Source of the DNA: JBFWQM01 sp050249455
GTDB taxonomy: Bacteria > Pseudomonadota > Alphaproteobacteria > MPNO01 > VGEU01
Assembly: GCA_050249455.1 (NCBI GenBank)
Contig: JBFWQM010000098.1
Location: forward strand, 1 to 17,479
Reading direction: 5' to 3'
Length of the DNA: 17,479 bases
Below, piece by piece: positions 1-7,170 of the stretch. A model generated the notes under the pieces. The model saw only the letters and a list, made by a program, of their open reading frames with translations. It searched no databases and was not told the DNA's origin. The first letter of the stretch is position 1, and each line of letters begins with the position of its first letter. A program made the position numbers and the translations under genes.

Positions 1-3
1 CCG

Positions 4-807
4 ATGTTCGTCGTCGCCTACCCGATGATCGATCCCGTCGCGGTCGAGCTGGGCCCGTTCGCGATCCGCTGGTACGCGCTGTCCTACATCCTGGGCATCG
101 TGCTGGGCTGGCAGTACATGCTGTACCTGTGCCGGCGCTTCGCGACGCCGGTGACGACGCGCGACGTCGACGACCTGGTGGTGTGGGCAACCTTGGGCAT
201 CGTCCTGGGCGGCCGGCTGGGCTACGTGCTGTTCTACAAGCCCGGCTACTACATCTTCAATCCGTTGGAGATCTTCACGCTGTGGAAGGGCGGCATGTCG
301 TTCCACGGCGGGCTGATCGGGGTGTTCGTCGCGTTCATCCTGCTGGCGCGCGCGCGCAACCTGCCGTGGCGCGCGGTCGGCGACCTGGTCGCGTGCGCGA
401 CGCCGATCGGCCTGTGCCTGGGACGCATCGCCAACTTCATCAACGGCGAGCTGTGGGGCCGCGTCTCCGACGCGCCGTGGGCGATGGTGTTTCCGACCGG
501 CGGCCCGCTGCCGCGCCATCCGAGCCAGCTCTACGAATCCTTCATGGAGGGGCTGCTGCTGTTCGTCGTGCTGGCGGTGGCCGTGCACCGCTTCAAGGCG
601 TTGGAGCGCCACGGCCTGGCCGGCGGCATCTTCCTGGCCGGCTACGGGCTCGCGCGCATCGTGGGCGAATTCTTCCGCGAGCCCGACGCGCACCTGGGCT
701 TCCTGTTCGCCGGCGCCACGATGGGGCAGCTGCTGTCGATTCCGCTGCTGATCGCCGGCATCTGGCTGATCCGCACCGCGCGGCCAGCGGCGGCGCCAGT
801 GCGATGA
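4..807 (+). CDS. lgt: Prolipoprotein diacylglyceryl transferase (Lgt)
   Basis: Integral inner-membrane enzyme that moves the diacylglyceryl group of phosphatidylglycerol onto the lipobox cysteine of prolipoproteins, the first step of lipoprotein maturation. The 267-residue length is normal for the family. Visible signatures are IRWYALSYI near residue 21 (Tyr24 matching the conserved Tyr of E. coli Lgt), the SFHGGLIG motif with His101, and GRIANFINGELWGR at 140-153 with Arg141, Asn144 and Glu149. Several hydrophobic helices surround these motifs. The start at 4 gives the expected short leader before the conserved IDPV; an in-frame ATG at 25 is possible but would leave almost no leader. The stop overlaps the next start as ATGA. 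A lipoprotein that would be a substrate is encoded three genes downstream. Confidence 0.96.
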   Translation: MFVVAYPMIDPVAVELGPFAIRWYALSYILGIVLGWQYMLYLCRRFATPVTTRDVDDLVVWATLGIVLGGRLGYVLFYKPGYYIFNPLEIFTLWKGGMSFHGGLIGVFVAFILLARARNLPWRAVGDLVACATPIGLCLGRIANFINGELWGRVSDAPWAMVFPTGGPLPRHPSQLYESFMEGLLLFVVLAVAVHRFKALERHGLAGGIFLAGYGLARIVGEFFREPDAHLGFLFAGATMGQLLSIPLLIAGIWLIRTARPAAAPVR

Positions 808-1865
808 ACCCGGCCGAGCGCGCGATCCGCGACCGGATCGCCCGCGACGGGCCGCTGCCGCTGGCCGAGTTCATGCGCACCGCGCTGGCGGACCCCGAGC
901 ATGGCTACTACCGGACCCGCGATCCGATCGGGCGCGGCGGCGACTTCGTCACCGCGCCGGAGATCAGCCAGGCATTCGGCGAGCTGATCGGCCTGTGGTG
1001 CGCGGTGACCTGGCGGCTGATGGGCGCGCCCGCGGCCGTCCGGCTGGTCGAGCTCGGCCCCGGCCGCGGCACGCTGATGGCCGATGCGCTGCGCGCCGCG
1101 GCGCCGGTGCCGGGCTTCCGCGCCGCGCTGTCGATCCACCTGGTGGAGACCAGCCCGCGGCTCGCCGAGGTTCAGCGCGCCGCGCTGGGCGGCGCCGGCG
1201 CGCGGTGGCACGAGTCGCTGTCCGGCGTGCCGTCCGGCCCGCTGCTGCTGATCGCCAACGAGCTGTTCGACGCGCTGCCGGTCGACCAGTACGTGCGCGC
1301 CGCCGACGGCTGGCGCCGGCGCGCGGTCACGGTTGGCGCCGCCGGCGACCTGTCGTTCGCCGATATCGCCTGCGCGCAGCCGGACCTGCCGGACGCACCG
1401 GCGGGAACCGTCTGCGAGGTCTCCGACGAGGCGATCGCGCTGGCCGCCGCGATCGGCCGCCGCGTGGCGATGGACGGCGGCGCGGCGCTGATCGTCGACT
1501 ACGGCCCGCTGCAGCGTTCGACCGGCCGGTCGCTGCAGGCCGTCCGGGGCCATGCCTTCGCCGACGTGCTGGACGCGCCCGGCACGGCGGACCTTTCCGC
1601 GCATGTCGATTTCGCGGCGCTGGCGGACGCGGCGCGGGCGGCGGGCGCGCGTGCGTTCGGGCCGGTGACGCAGCGCGCGTTCCTGCGCCGGCTCGGGATC
1701 GAAGTGCGGCTCGCCCGGCTCGCCGCGACGGGCGGCAGCGCCGCCGAGTCGGGCGCGCGCTTGATCGACCCGGCCGGAATGGGCACCTTGTTCAAGGTGA
1801 TGGCGCTGACGCATCCCGGTCTGCCGGCGCCGGCGGGGTTCGAGGAGACGGAGGAACGGTGCTGA
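804..1865 (+). CDS. SAM-dependent methyltransferase, MidA/NDUFAF7 family
   Basis: A 353-residue class I methyltransferase of the family formerly called DUF185. The mitochondrial member NDUFAF7/MidA methylates an arginine of the complex I subunit NDUFS2; the bacterial role is not settled. The sequence shows an N-terminal helix and HGYY segment (33-36), the SAM-binding motif ELGPGRGT (83-90), and the family motif NELFDALPVDQ (152-162). VDYGP follows further on. The ATG sits in the ATGA overlap with the lgt stop and has no clear Shine-Dalgarno sequence, so translation is probably coupled to lgt. No complex I gene is present in the window, so a complex I substrate would be inferred from the family only. 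Confidence 0.93.
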   Translation: MNPAERAIRDRIARDGPLPLAEFMRTALADPEHGYYRTRDPIGRGGDFVTAPEISQAFGELIGLWCAVTWRLMGAPAAVRLVELGPGRGTLMADALRAAAPVPGFRAALSIHLVETSPRLAEVQRAALGGAGARWHESLSGVPSGPLLLIANELFDALPVDQYVRAADGWRRRAVTVGAAGDLSFADIACAQPDLPDAPAGTVCEVSDEAIALAAAIGRRVAMDGGAALIVDYGPLQRSTGRSLQAVRGHAFADVLDAPGTADLSAHVDFAALADAARAAGARAFGPVTQRAFLRRLGIEVRLARLAATGGSAAESGARLIDPAGMGTLFKVMALTHPGLPAPAGFEETEERC

Positions 1866-2626
1866 GGCTTGCGGTGCTCGACGGCGCGCCGGGCGTGCGC
1901 CACGCCTTCTTCACGCGCGACGGCGGCGTGAGCGGCGGCATCTACGCCTCGCTCAATTGCGGCTTCGGCTCCGGCGACCGGCGCGAGGACGTGGCGGAGA
2001 ACCGTGCCCGCGCGCTGCGCCGGCTCGACCCGGATGCCGGCGGCCTGGTCACCGCGCACCAGGTCCACAGCGCCGACGCGGTGACGGTGACCGCGCCGTG
2101 GAAGCCGGGCGAGGCCCCGCGCGCCGACGCGATGGTGACCGACCGGCCCGGCGTCGCGCTGGGCATCCTGACCGCCGACTGCGCCCCGGTGCTGTTCGCC
2201 GACGCCGGCGCCGGCGTGATCGGCGCGGCGCACGCCGGCTGGCGCGGCGCGCTGACCGGCGTGCTGGAGGCGACCGTGGCGGCGATGGAGGGGCTGGGCG
2301 CCGACCGGTCGCGCATCCGTGCCGCCATCGGCCCGTGCATTGGCCGCGCCTCCTACGAGGTGGGGCCGGAGTTCCCGGCCCCGTTCCTGGCCGCGGACGC
2401 GGACGCCGCAACGCTGTTCGACCCGTCGCCGCGGCCAGGCCACCACCGCTTCGACCTGGAAGGCTATGCCTGGCGCCGGCTGGTCCGCCTGGGCCTCGCC
2501 GCGGTCGATGCGGCAGGGCGCGACACCTGTGCCGAGGACGCGGCTTTCTTCAGCTACCGCCGCACCTGCCTGAACGGCGGGCGCGACTACGGCCGCGGCC
2601 TGTCGGCGATCGTGCTGGCCGGCTGA
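1859..2626 (+). CDS. pgeF: Peptidoglycan editing factor / multicopper polyphenol oxidase-like protein (YfiH/PgeF family)
   Basis: Laccase-domain (YfiH, COG1496) protein of 255 residues. E. coli PgeF prevents wrongly built muropeptides from entering peptidoglycan; other members have been reported as purine-nucleoside-cleaving enzymes. The zinc-site motifs are all present: HQVH with His70, TADC with Cys108, and AHAGWRG with His125, followed by GPCIG and the C-terminal FFSYRR and GRDYGR motifs. I chose the GTG at 1859 because GGAGGA lies just upstream (1850-1855) and the family N-terminus fits; the next in-frame GTG is at 1874. It overlaps the midA stop by 7 nt, so the lgt-midA-pgeF trio is probably co-translated. 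Confidence 0.93.
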   Translation: MLRLAVLDGAPGVRHAFFTRDGGVSGGIYASLNCGFGSGDRREDVAENRARALRRLDPDAGGLVTAHQVHSADAVTVTAPWKPGEAPRADAMVTDRPGVALGILTADCAPVLFADAGAGVIGAAHAGWRGALTGVLEATVAAMEGLGADRSRIRAAIGPCIGRASYEVGPEFPAPFLAADADAATLFDPSPRPGHHRFDLEGYAWRRLVRLGLAAVDAAGRDTCAEDAAFFSYRRTCLNGGRDYGRGLSAIVLAG

Positions 2627-2629
2627 CGG

Positions 2630-2701
2630 ATGCCCCACCTGATCCTGCTCGGCGCGTTCTTCGTCATCGCAATGCTGGCGACCTGTGTCTTCATCGTCTA
2701 G
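2630..2701 (+). CDS. Possible 23-residue single-span membrane peptide
   Basis: The ATG three bases after the pgeF stop opens a frame reading MPHLILLGAFF then VIAMLATCVFIV and ending in TAG. The peptide is almost entirely hydrophobic and long enough to cross a membrane once. It has no recognised family and no strong Shine-Dalgarno sequence. Its 3' end overlaps the GTG start of the lipoprotein gene by 17 nt, so it could couple translation from pgeF into that gene. It may equally be a chance frame. I report it because it fills the whole pgeF-lipoprotein gap. Confidence 0.35.
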   Translation: MPHLILLGAFFVIAMLATCVFIV

Positions 2702-3560
2702 ATGGCTGGCGGCAGCGGCGGCGCTGCTCCTGGCCGCCTGCCAGCCGGTGCCCAAGCCGTTCGGCGAGGACGCCGAGATCAAGCGCAACCCACTGCTGGA
2801 GATCCCCGACCGCGGCGGCATCGTGATCCTGGACGTGGACGGCGCGCCGCCAGCGATGGCGGCGAGCCTGCCCGAGGCGACGGCCGAGGCGCTGACCCGG
2901 CTCGAGATCCCGGCGGCGACCAGCGGCGGCAACCGCAAGAGCCAGTACCTGCAGGGCCGCGCCGTCACCCAGGCCTGGCCGGGCGGCCGGATCGCCATCG
3001 AGCTGGACTGGACCCTAGTCGACAGCGGCGGCAAGACGGTCGGCGCCCATACGGTGACGGCAGAGGCGCCCGCCGGCGCCTGGCCGGCGGCCGAACGCCA
3101 GCTCGTGTCGCGGCTGGCGGAGCAGTCGGCGGCCGGGGTCGCCGGGATCCTGGGCGCGGAACCGATCCGCGGCCTGGCGAGCCGGCCCATCCATGTGCCT
3201 GCGCCCGAGGGCACGCGCGACGGCAAGGGCGAGGCCATGCAGGTCGCCATGCAGACGGCCCTGCGGGCCAACCGGCTGCAGGTCGCCGACCGGCCGGCGC
3301 CCGACGGCCTGCAACTGATCGGCCGGATCAGCCTGGGCCCGCCGGCGGCCGGCATGCAGGACGTGGCGGTGCTGTGGCTGGTTCTGGCGCCCGGCGGCAA
3401 GGAGCTCGGCCGGCTCAACCAGCGCAACGCGGTGCCGATGTCGATCATCGACCAGGAGTGGCCGCTGGTCGCCCAGGCGGTCGCCGAGAACGCGGCGCCG
3501 GGGGTGAAGGAACTGCTGGAAACCCTGCCGCCCGAGGCCGCCCCGGCGGCCGGGCAGTGA
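2685..3560 (+). CDS. Putative lipoprotein with a duplicated ~110-residue domain, function unknown
   Basis: The 291-residue product starts with Arg6, a hydrophobic stretch (residues 7-18) and a lipobox LAAC with Cys19, so it should be an Lgt/Lsp-processed lipoprotein. The GTG at 2685 is the only ATG, GTG or TTG between the upstream in-frame stop (2640-2642) and the lipobox, which makes the start firm despite the lack of a ribosome-binding site. The mature part holds two similar units of about 110 residues (47-156 and 169-278). Each has a helix, an L-x-G-R strand, a W...GGK..G hairpin, and a terminal helix introduced by WP. I do not recognise the family and assign no function. The C-terminus is Pro/Ala-rich. 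It lies between pgeF and prs on the same strand. Confidence 0.8.
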   Translation: MSSSSRWLAAAAALLLAACQPVPKPFGEDAEIKRNPLLEIPDRGGIVILDVDGAPPAMAASLPEATAEALTRLEIPAATSGGNRKSQYLQGRAVTQAWPGGRIAIELDWTLVDSGGKTVGAHTVTAEAPAGAWPAAERQLVSRLAEQSAAGVAGILGAEPIRGLASRPIHVPAPEGTRDGKGEAMQVAMQTALRANRLQVADRPAPDGLQLIGRISLGPPAAGMQDVAVLWLVLAPGGKELGRLNQRNAVPMSIIDQEWPLVAQAVAENAAPGVKELLETLPPEAAPAAGQ

Positions 3561-3599
3561 GCGTCGAGGGCGAAAACCGGGGACAGTGCGACGCCGTCC

Positions 3600-3629
3600 G
3601 TGACTCCGGTGTGAAACTCGGGGTAAATT
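3600..3629 (+). promoter_or_regulatory. Possible promoter ahead of prs
   Basis: The 126-bp spacer between the lipoprotein stop and prs holds the only A+T-richer patch in the area. GTGACT (3600-3605) and TAAATT (3624-3629) each match the sigma-70 consensus at four of six positions and are 18 nt apart. The match is weak. The prs start itself has no evident Shine-Dalgarno sequence. Confidence 0.25.
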
Positions 3630-3686
3630 CCGCCACTTTTCCCGGCCGGCCCACCGCGGCGCCGCCACCCACACCACGTTCCCGGT

Positions 3687-4619
3687 ATGAAGATCGTCGC
3701 CTGCAACAGTAACCGTCCGTTGGCGGAAGCGATCGCGGCCTATCTGGGGCTGTCGCTGACCAAGGCCAGCATCCGCCGCTTCGCCGACATGGAATGCTTC
3801 GTCGAGATCCAGGAGAACGTCCGCGGCGAGGACGTGTTCGTAATCCAATCGACGTCCTATCCCGCCAACGACCACGTGATGGAGCTGCTGGTCACCCTGG
3901 ACGCGCTGAAGCGCGGCTCGGCCCGGCGCATCACAGCGGTGATCCCCTATTTCGGCTACGGCCGGCAGGACCGCAAGTCGGGGCCGCGTACCCCGATCTC
4001 GGCCAAGTTGTGCGCCAACATCATCACCGTCGCCGGCGCCGACCGGGTGCTGACGCTGGACCTGCATGCCGGGCAGATCCAGGGCTTCTTCGACATCCCG
4101 GTGGACAACCTTTTCGCCGCCCCGGTCTTCCTGCGCGACATCCGCGAGACCTACAACGGCAGCGACCTGGTCATGGTGTCGCCCGACGTCGGCGGCGTGG
4201 TGCGCGCGCGCGCGATCGCCAGCCGCCTCGACGCCGACCTCGCCATCATCGACAAGCGGCGCGAGCGCGCCGGCGTGTCCGAGGTGATGAACATCATCGG
4301 CGACGTGGAGAACCGCGACTGCGTCCTGATCGACGACATCGTCGATTCCGCCGGCACCCTGTGCAACGCCGCCGCGGCGCTGACCAAGGCCGGCGCCCGG
4401 TCGGTCGCGGCCTACGTCACCCACGGCGTCCTGTCGGGCGAGGCGGTGGGCCGGGTCGGCAACTCGTCGCTCAAGTCTCTGGTGCTGACCGACTCGATCC
4501 GGGCGACCGATGCGGTCAGCGGCAGCCCCCACGTCCGCCAGCTCACCATCGCCCCCCTGATGGCGGAGGCGATCGGCCGCATCTCCGAGGAACGGTCGGT
4601 ATCAAGCCTGTTTGACTAA
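3687..4619 (+). CDS. prs: Ribose-phosphate pyrophosphokinase (PRPP synthetase)
   Basis: Cytosolic class I enzyme converting ribose 5-phosphate and ATP to PRPP for purine, pyrimidine, His and Trp synthesis. Length (310 residues) is normal. The N-terminal subdomain carries FADMECFVEIQENVRG and the catalytic flexible-loop region YFGYGRQDRKSGPRTPIS. LTLDLHAGQIQGFF follows, and the C-terminal subdomain has DVGGVVRARAIA, DKRRERAG and the PRPP-binding loop VLIDDIVDSAGTL. The ATG at 3687 matches the family N-terminus (MKIVACNSNRPLAEAIA). No ribosome-binding site is obvious. In this window it provides the PRPP needed to reuse adenine released by the MTA phosphorylase encoded further right, although that salvage step is not encoded here. 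Confidence 0.97.
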   Translation: MKIVACNSNRPLAEAIAAYLGLSLTKASIRRFADMECFVEIQENVRGEDVFVIQSTSYPANDHVMELLVTLDALKRGSARRITAVIPYFGYGRQDRKSGPRTPISAKLCANIITVAGADRVLTLDLHAGQIQGFFDIPVDNLFAAPVFLRDIRETYNGSDLVMVSPDVGGVVRARAIASRLDADLAIIDKRRERAGVSEVMNIIGDVENRDCVLIDDIVDSAGTLCNAAAALTKAGARSVAAYVTHGVLSGEAVGRVGNSSLKSLVLTDSIRATDAVSGSPHVRQLTIAPLMAEAIGRISEERSVSSLFD

Positions 4620-4640
4620 TCCGGCGGCGTTCGCTAAACG
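4612..4640 (+). promoter_or_regulatory. Possible rplY promoter overlapping the prs stop
   Basis: TTGACT (4612-4617, five of six to the -35 consensus) is followed after exactly 17 nt by TAAACG (4635-4640), which matches the -10 consensus poorly at its 3' end. It lies about 100 nt before the L25 start. The good -35 and spacing are seen; activity is inference. Confidence 0.3.
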
Positions 4641-4697
4641 TAGCCGCCCGCTGCGCCGGACGGTCGCGGCCGGCGGAAGCATTGGATTTGGGGCGAG

Positions 4698-4713
4698 GCG
4701 GCCGCGCGGCCGC
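4698..4713. repeat. 16-bp perfect palindrome in the rplY leader
   Basis: GCGGCCGCGCGGCCGC reads the same on both strands and ends 10 nt before the rplY Shine-Dalgarno AAGGAG (4724-4729). It could fold in the leader or be a dyad for a protein. In DNA this G+C-rich, short palindromes also arise by chance. Confidence 0.5.
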
Positions 4714-4736
4714 GCCCGACGCGAAGGAGAACTGTC

Positions 4737-5387
4737 ATGGCCGAGACCGCGACCCTTGCCGCCACGCCGCGTACGGCGCCGGGCAAGAGCGGCGCCCGCG
4801 CCGCCCGCCGCGAAGGCGCCGTCCCCGCCGTCGTCTACGGCAAGGACACCGAGCCGTTCTACGTGACGATCGAGCGCAAGGCGCTGCTGCGCGAGCTCGG
4901 CAAGCCCGGCTTCTTCATCCACATGCTGGACCTCGACGTCGCCGGCAAGCGGGTTCGCGTGCTGCCGCGCGACATCCAGTACCACCCGGTCACCGACGTG
5001 CCGGTCCACGCCGACTTCGTGCAGTATTCGGCCGACCGCCGCATCCACGTGGCGGTGCCGGTGCAGTTCGCCAACCAGGATGCCTCGCCCGGCCTGAAGC
5101 GCGGCGGCGTGCTCAACATCGTGCGCCACGAGATCGAGGTGACGTGCAGCCCGGGCGCCATCCCCGACAGCTTCACCATCGACCTGGCCGGGACGGAGAT
5201 CGGCAACTCGATCCACGCCAGCGTCATCAGCCTGCCGGCCGAGGTGAGCTTCGTGATCACCGACCGCGACTTCACCATCGCGACGATCGCCGCGCCGACC
5301 ACGGTCGCCGAGGAAGCCGCCGCCGCCGCCCAGCCGGGCGCCGCAGCGGCCGCGCCGGCCGCGGCCGCGACGCCGGCCAAGAGCTGA
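4737..5387 (+). CDS. rplY: Large-subunit ribosomal protein bL25, CTC (two-domain) type
   Basis: Binds 5S rRNA in the 50S subunit. The N-terminal L25 domain (about residues 1-95) carries the family features RAARREGAVPAVVYG and DIQYHPVTDVPVHADF. The second beta-rich CTC/TL5 domain runs to about residue 190 and includes GGVLNIVRHEIEVTC. The remaining tail is almost pure Ala/Pro (about 190-216), as in many alphaproteobacterial members. The 216-residue length fits the CTC type rather than the short E. coli L25. AAGGAG at 4724-4729, 7 nt ahead, gives a strong ribosome-binding site. It is followed 22 nt later by pth, the classic rplY-pth pairing. Confidence 0.96.
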   Translation: MAETATLAATPRTAPGKSGARAARREGAVPAVVYGKDTEPFYVTIERKALLRELGKPGFFIHMLDLDVAGKRVRVLPRDIQYHPVTDVPVHADFVQYSADRRIHVAVPVQFANQDASPGLKRGGVLNIVRHEIEVTCSPGAIPDSFTIDLAGTEIGNSIHASVISLPAEVSFVITDRDFTIATIAAPTTVAEEAAAAAQPGAAAAAPAAAATPAKS

Positions 5388-5409
5388 CCGGGGCGAGCCG
5401 CCGCCCGCC

Positions 5410-6027
5410 ATGCATCTTCTGGTCGGGCTCGGCAACCCCGGCCGCGCCTACGCGAGCAATCGCCACAACATCGGCTTCATGGCGCTCGACGAGATCGTCG
5501 AGCGCCATGGTCTGTCGCGGCCCAAGTCGAAGTTCGCCGGCACGATCAACGAAGGCGCGATCGGCGGCGTGCGGGTGCTGGCGCTGAAGCCGCAGACCTA
5601 CATGAACGAATCCGGCCGGTCGGTCGGCGAGGCGGTGCGCTTCCTCAAGATCGGCGCCGCGGACGTGACGGTGTTCCATGACGAGCTCGACCTCGCGCCG
5701 GGCAAGCTGCGGGTCAAGCACGGCGGCGGCGCCGGCGGCCACAACGGCATCCGCAGCATCGACGCCCACATCGGTGCGGACTACCGCCGGGTGCGCATCG
5801 GCATCGGCCACCCCGGCACGAAGGAGCGGGTCACCGGCCACGTGCTCGACGATTTCTCCAAGTCCGAGCGCGACGGCTGGGTGCGCACCACGATCGAGGC
5901 GATCGCGGACGCCGTGCCGCTGCTGCTCGGCGGCGACGACGCCGGGTTCGCGACGCGGGTGGCCCTCCTGACCCAGCCGCCGAAGCCGCCCAAGCCGGCC
6001 CGGCCCACGCCGGCCGAGGAGTCCTGA
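5410..6027 (+). CDS. pth: Peptidyl-tRNA hydrolase
   Basis: Recycles tRNA by cleaving the ester bond of peptidyl-tRNAs dropped from ribosomes. The N-terminus LVGLGNPG (4-11) and the catalytic His19 in NRHNIGF are present. Asn66 lies in KPQTYMNESG, Asp91 in FHDELDL, and the GGGAGGHNGIRSI loop follows. All match the family's active site. Length is 205 residues, slightly longer than E. coli Pth because of a Pro/Lys-rich C-terminal tail (PPKPPKPARPTPAEES). The frame is intact through an unusual 15-bp inverted repeat at codons 23-34. Its TGA overlaps the ychF ATG by one base (TGATG). Coupling with rplY and ychF places it in a translation-factor operon. Confidence 0.96.
   Translation: MHLLVGLGNPGRAYASNRHNIGFMALDEIVERHGLSRPKSKFAGTINEGAIGGVRVLALKPQTYMNESGRSVGEAVRFLKIGAADVTVFHDELDLAPGKLRVKHGGGAGGHNGIRSIDAHIGADYRRVRIGIGHPGTKERVTGHVLDDFSKSERDGWVRTTIEAIADAVPLLLGGDDAGFATRVALLTQPPKPPKPARPTPAEES
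5478..5509. repeat. Near-perfect 32-bp palindrome inside pth
   Basis: CATGGCGCTCGACGA (5478-5492) is followed after two bases (GA) by its exact reverse complement TCGTCGAGCGCCATG (5495-5509). As RNA it could form a 14-bp stem with a four-base AGAT loop. It encodes the pth segment MALDEIVERHG and keeps the reading frame. No second copy was noticed in the window. Confidence 0.8.
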
Positions 6028-7127
6028 TGGGTTTTCGCTGCGGTATCGTCGGCCTGCCGAACGTCGGGAAGTCGACCCTGTTCAATGCCCTGACCGCATC
6101 CACCGCGGCCGAGGTGGCCAACTATCCGTTCTGCACCATTGAGCCGAACGTCGGGCGCGTGCCGATGCCCGACCCGCGGCTCGACAAGCTCGCCGAGCTG
6201 GCGAAATCCGCCAAGGTGGTGCCGACGTTCCTCGACTTCGTCGATATCGCCGGGCTGGTCAAGGGCGCGAGCCAGGGCGAGGGCCTGGGCAACCAGTTCC
6301 TGGCCCACATCCGAGAGGTCGATGCGATCGCCCACGTGGTGCGCTGCTTCGAAGGCTCCGACATCACGCACTACGAGGGCACGGTCGACCCCATTGCCGA
6401 CATCGAGACCATCGACACCGAGCTGATGCTGGCCGACCTCGACAGCCTGGAGCGGCGGATCGACCCGCTGAACAAGCGCGTGCGCGGCGGCGACCGCCAG
6501 GCGAAGGAGACGCTGCCGCTGGTCGAGCGCGCGGTGACGGCCCTGCGCGAGGGCCGGCCGGCGCGATCGGTGCCGCGCAGCGCCGACGAGGAGCCGCTGT
6601 TCCGGCAGCTGCAGCTGCTCACCGCCAAGCCGGTGATGTATGTCTGCAACGTCGACGAGGGCGCCGCGGCCGAGGGCAACGCGCTGTCGGCGAAAGTCGC
6701 GGCGCGCGCGGCGGCCGAGGGTGCCGAGACGGTGGTGGTCTCCGCCGCGATCGAGGCGGAGATCGCCGCGCTGTCCGACCCGGCGGAGCGGCGCGATTTC
6801 CTCGACTCGCTCGGCCTGACCGAGACCGGCCTCTACCGCATCGTGCGCGCCGGGCACGCGCTGCTGGGCCTCATCACGTTCTTCACCGCGGGGCCGAAGG
6901 AATCGCGCGCCTGGACGATCGCGCGCGGCACCAAGGCGGCGCAGGCCGCCGGCACCATCCACACCGACTTCGAGCGCGGCTTCATCTGCGCCGAGACGAT
7001 CGGATACGACGACTACGTCGCCTGCGGCAGCGAGCAGGCGGCCAAGGAAGCGGGCAGGATGCGCCAGGAAGGCCGCGAGTACGTCGTGCGCGACGGCGAC
7101 GTGATGCTTTTCCGCTTCAACGTCTAA
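6027..7127 (+). CDS. ychF: Redox-regulated ATPase YchF (OLA1 family)
   Basis: Obg-related P-loop protein that prefers ATP and associates with the ribosome. The 366-residue length is standard. Seen in order: P-loop GLPNVGKST (9-17), switch II DIAGLVKGASQGEGLG from residue 73, and the NVDE motif replacing the usual NKxD, which underlies ATP preference in the family. A coiled helical domain is inserted in the middle. The C-terminal TGS domain ends with GFICAETI and VRDGDVMLFRFNV. GAGGAG (6016-6021) is a good ribosome-binding site, and the ATG overlaps the pth stop by one base. The pth-ychF pair is one of the most conserved bacterial neighbourhoods. Confidence 0.97.
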   Translation: MGFRCGIVGLPNVGKSTLFNALTASTAAEVANYPFCTIEPNVGRVPMPDPRLDKLAELAKSAKVVPTFLDFVDIAGLVKGASQGEGLGNQFLAHIREVDAIAHVVRCFEGSDITHYEGTVDPIADIETIDTELMLADLDSLERRIDPLNKRVRGGDRQAKETLPLVERAVTALREGRPARSVPRSADEEPLFRQLQLLTAKPVMYVCNVDEGAAAEGNALSAKVAARAAAEGAETVVVSAAIEAEIAALSDPAERRDFLDSLGLTETGLYRIVRAGHALLGLITFFTAGPKESRAWTIARGTKAAQAAGTIHTDFERGFICAETIGYDDYVACGSEQAAKEAGRMRQEGREYVVRDGDVMLFRFNV

Positions 7128-7170
7128 GGCTAGAGTCGCGCCGCCATCACATATCCATCAGGGGGATAGC

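Noticed and set aside
1499..3706. Very long open frame on the minus strand opposite midA, pgeF and the lipoprotein gene
   Set aside because: Arg/Pro/Ala-rich low-complexity translation with no family motif; the opposite strand carries clear conserved genes. It is the usual antisense artefact of G+C-rich coding DNA. The same applies to 642-1814, 3015-4532, 4602-5435, 5781-6962, 7898-9331 and 9582-11204.
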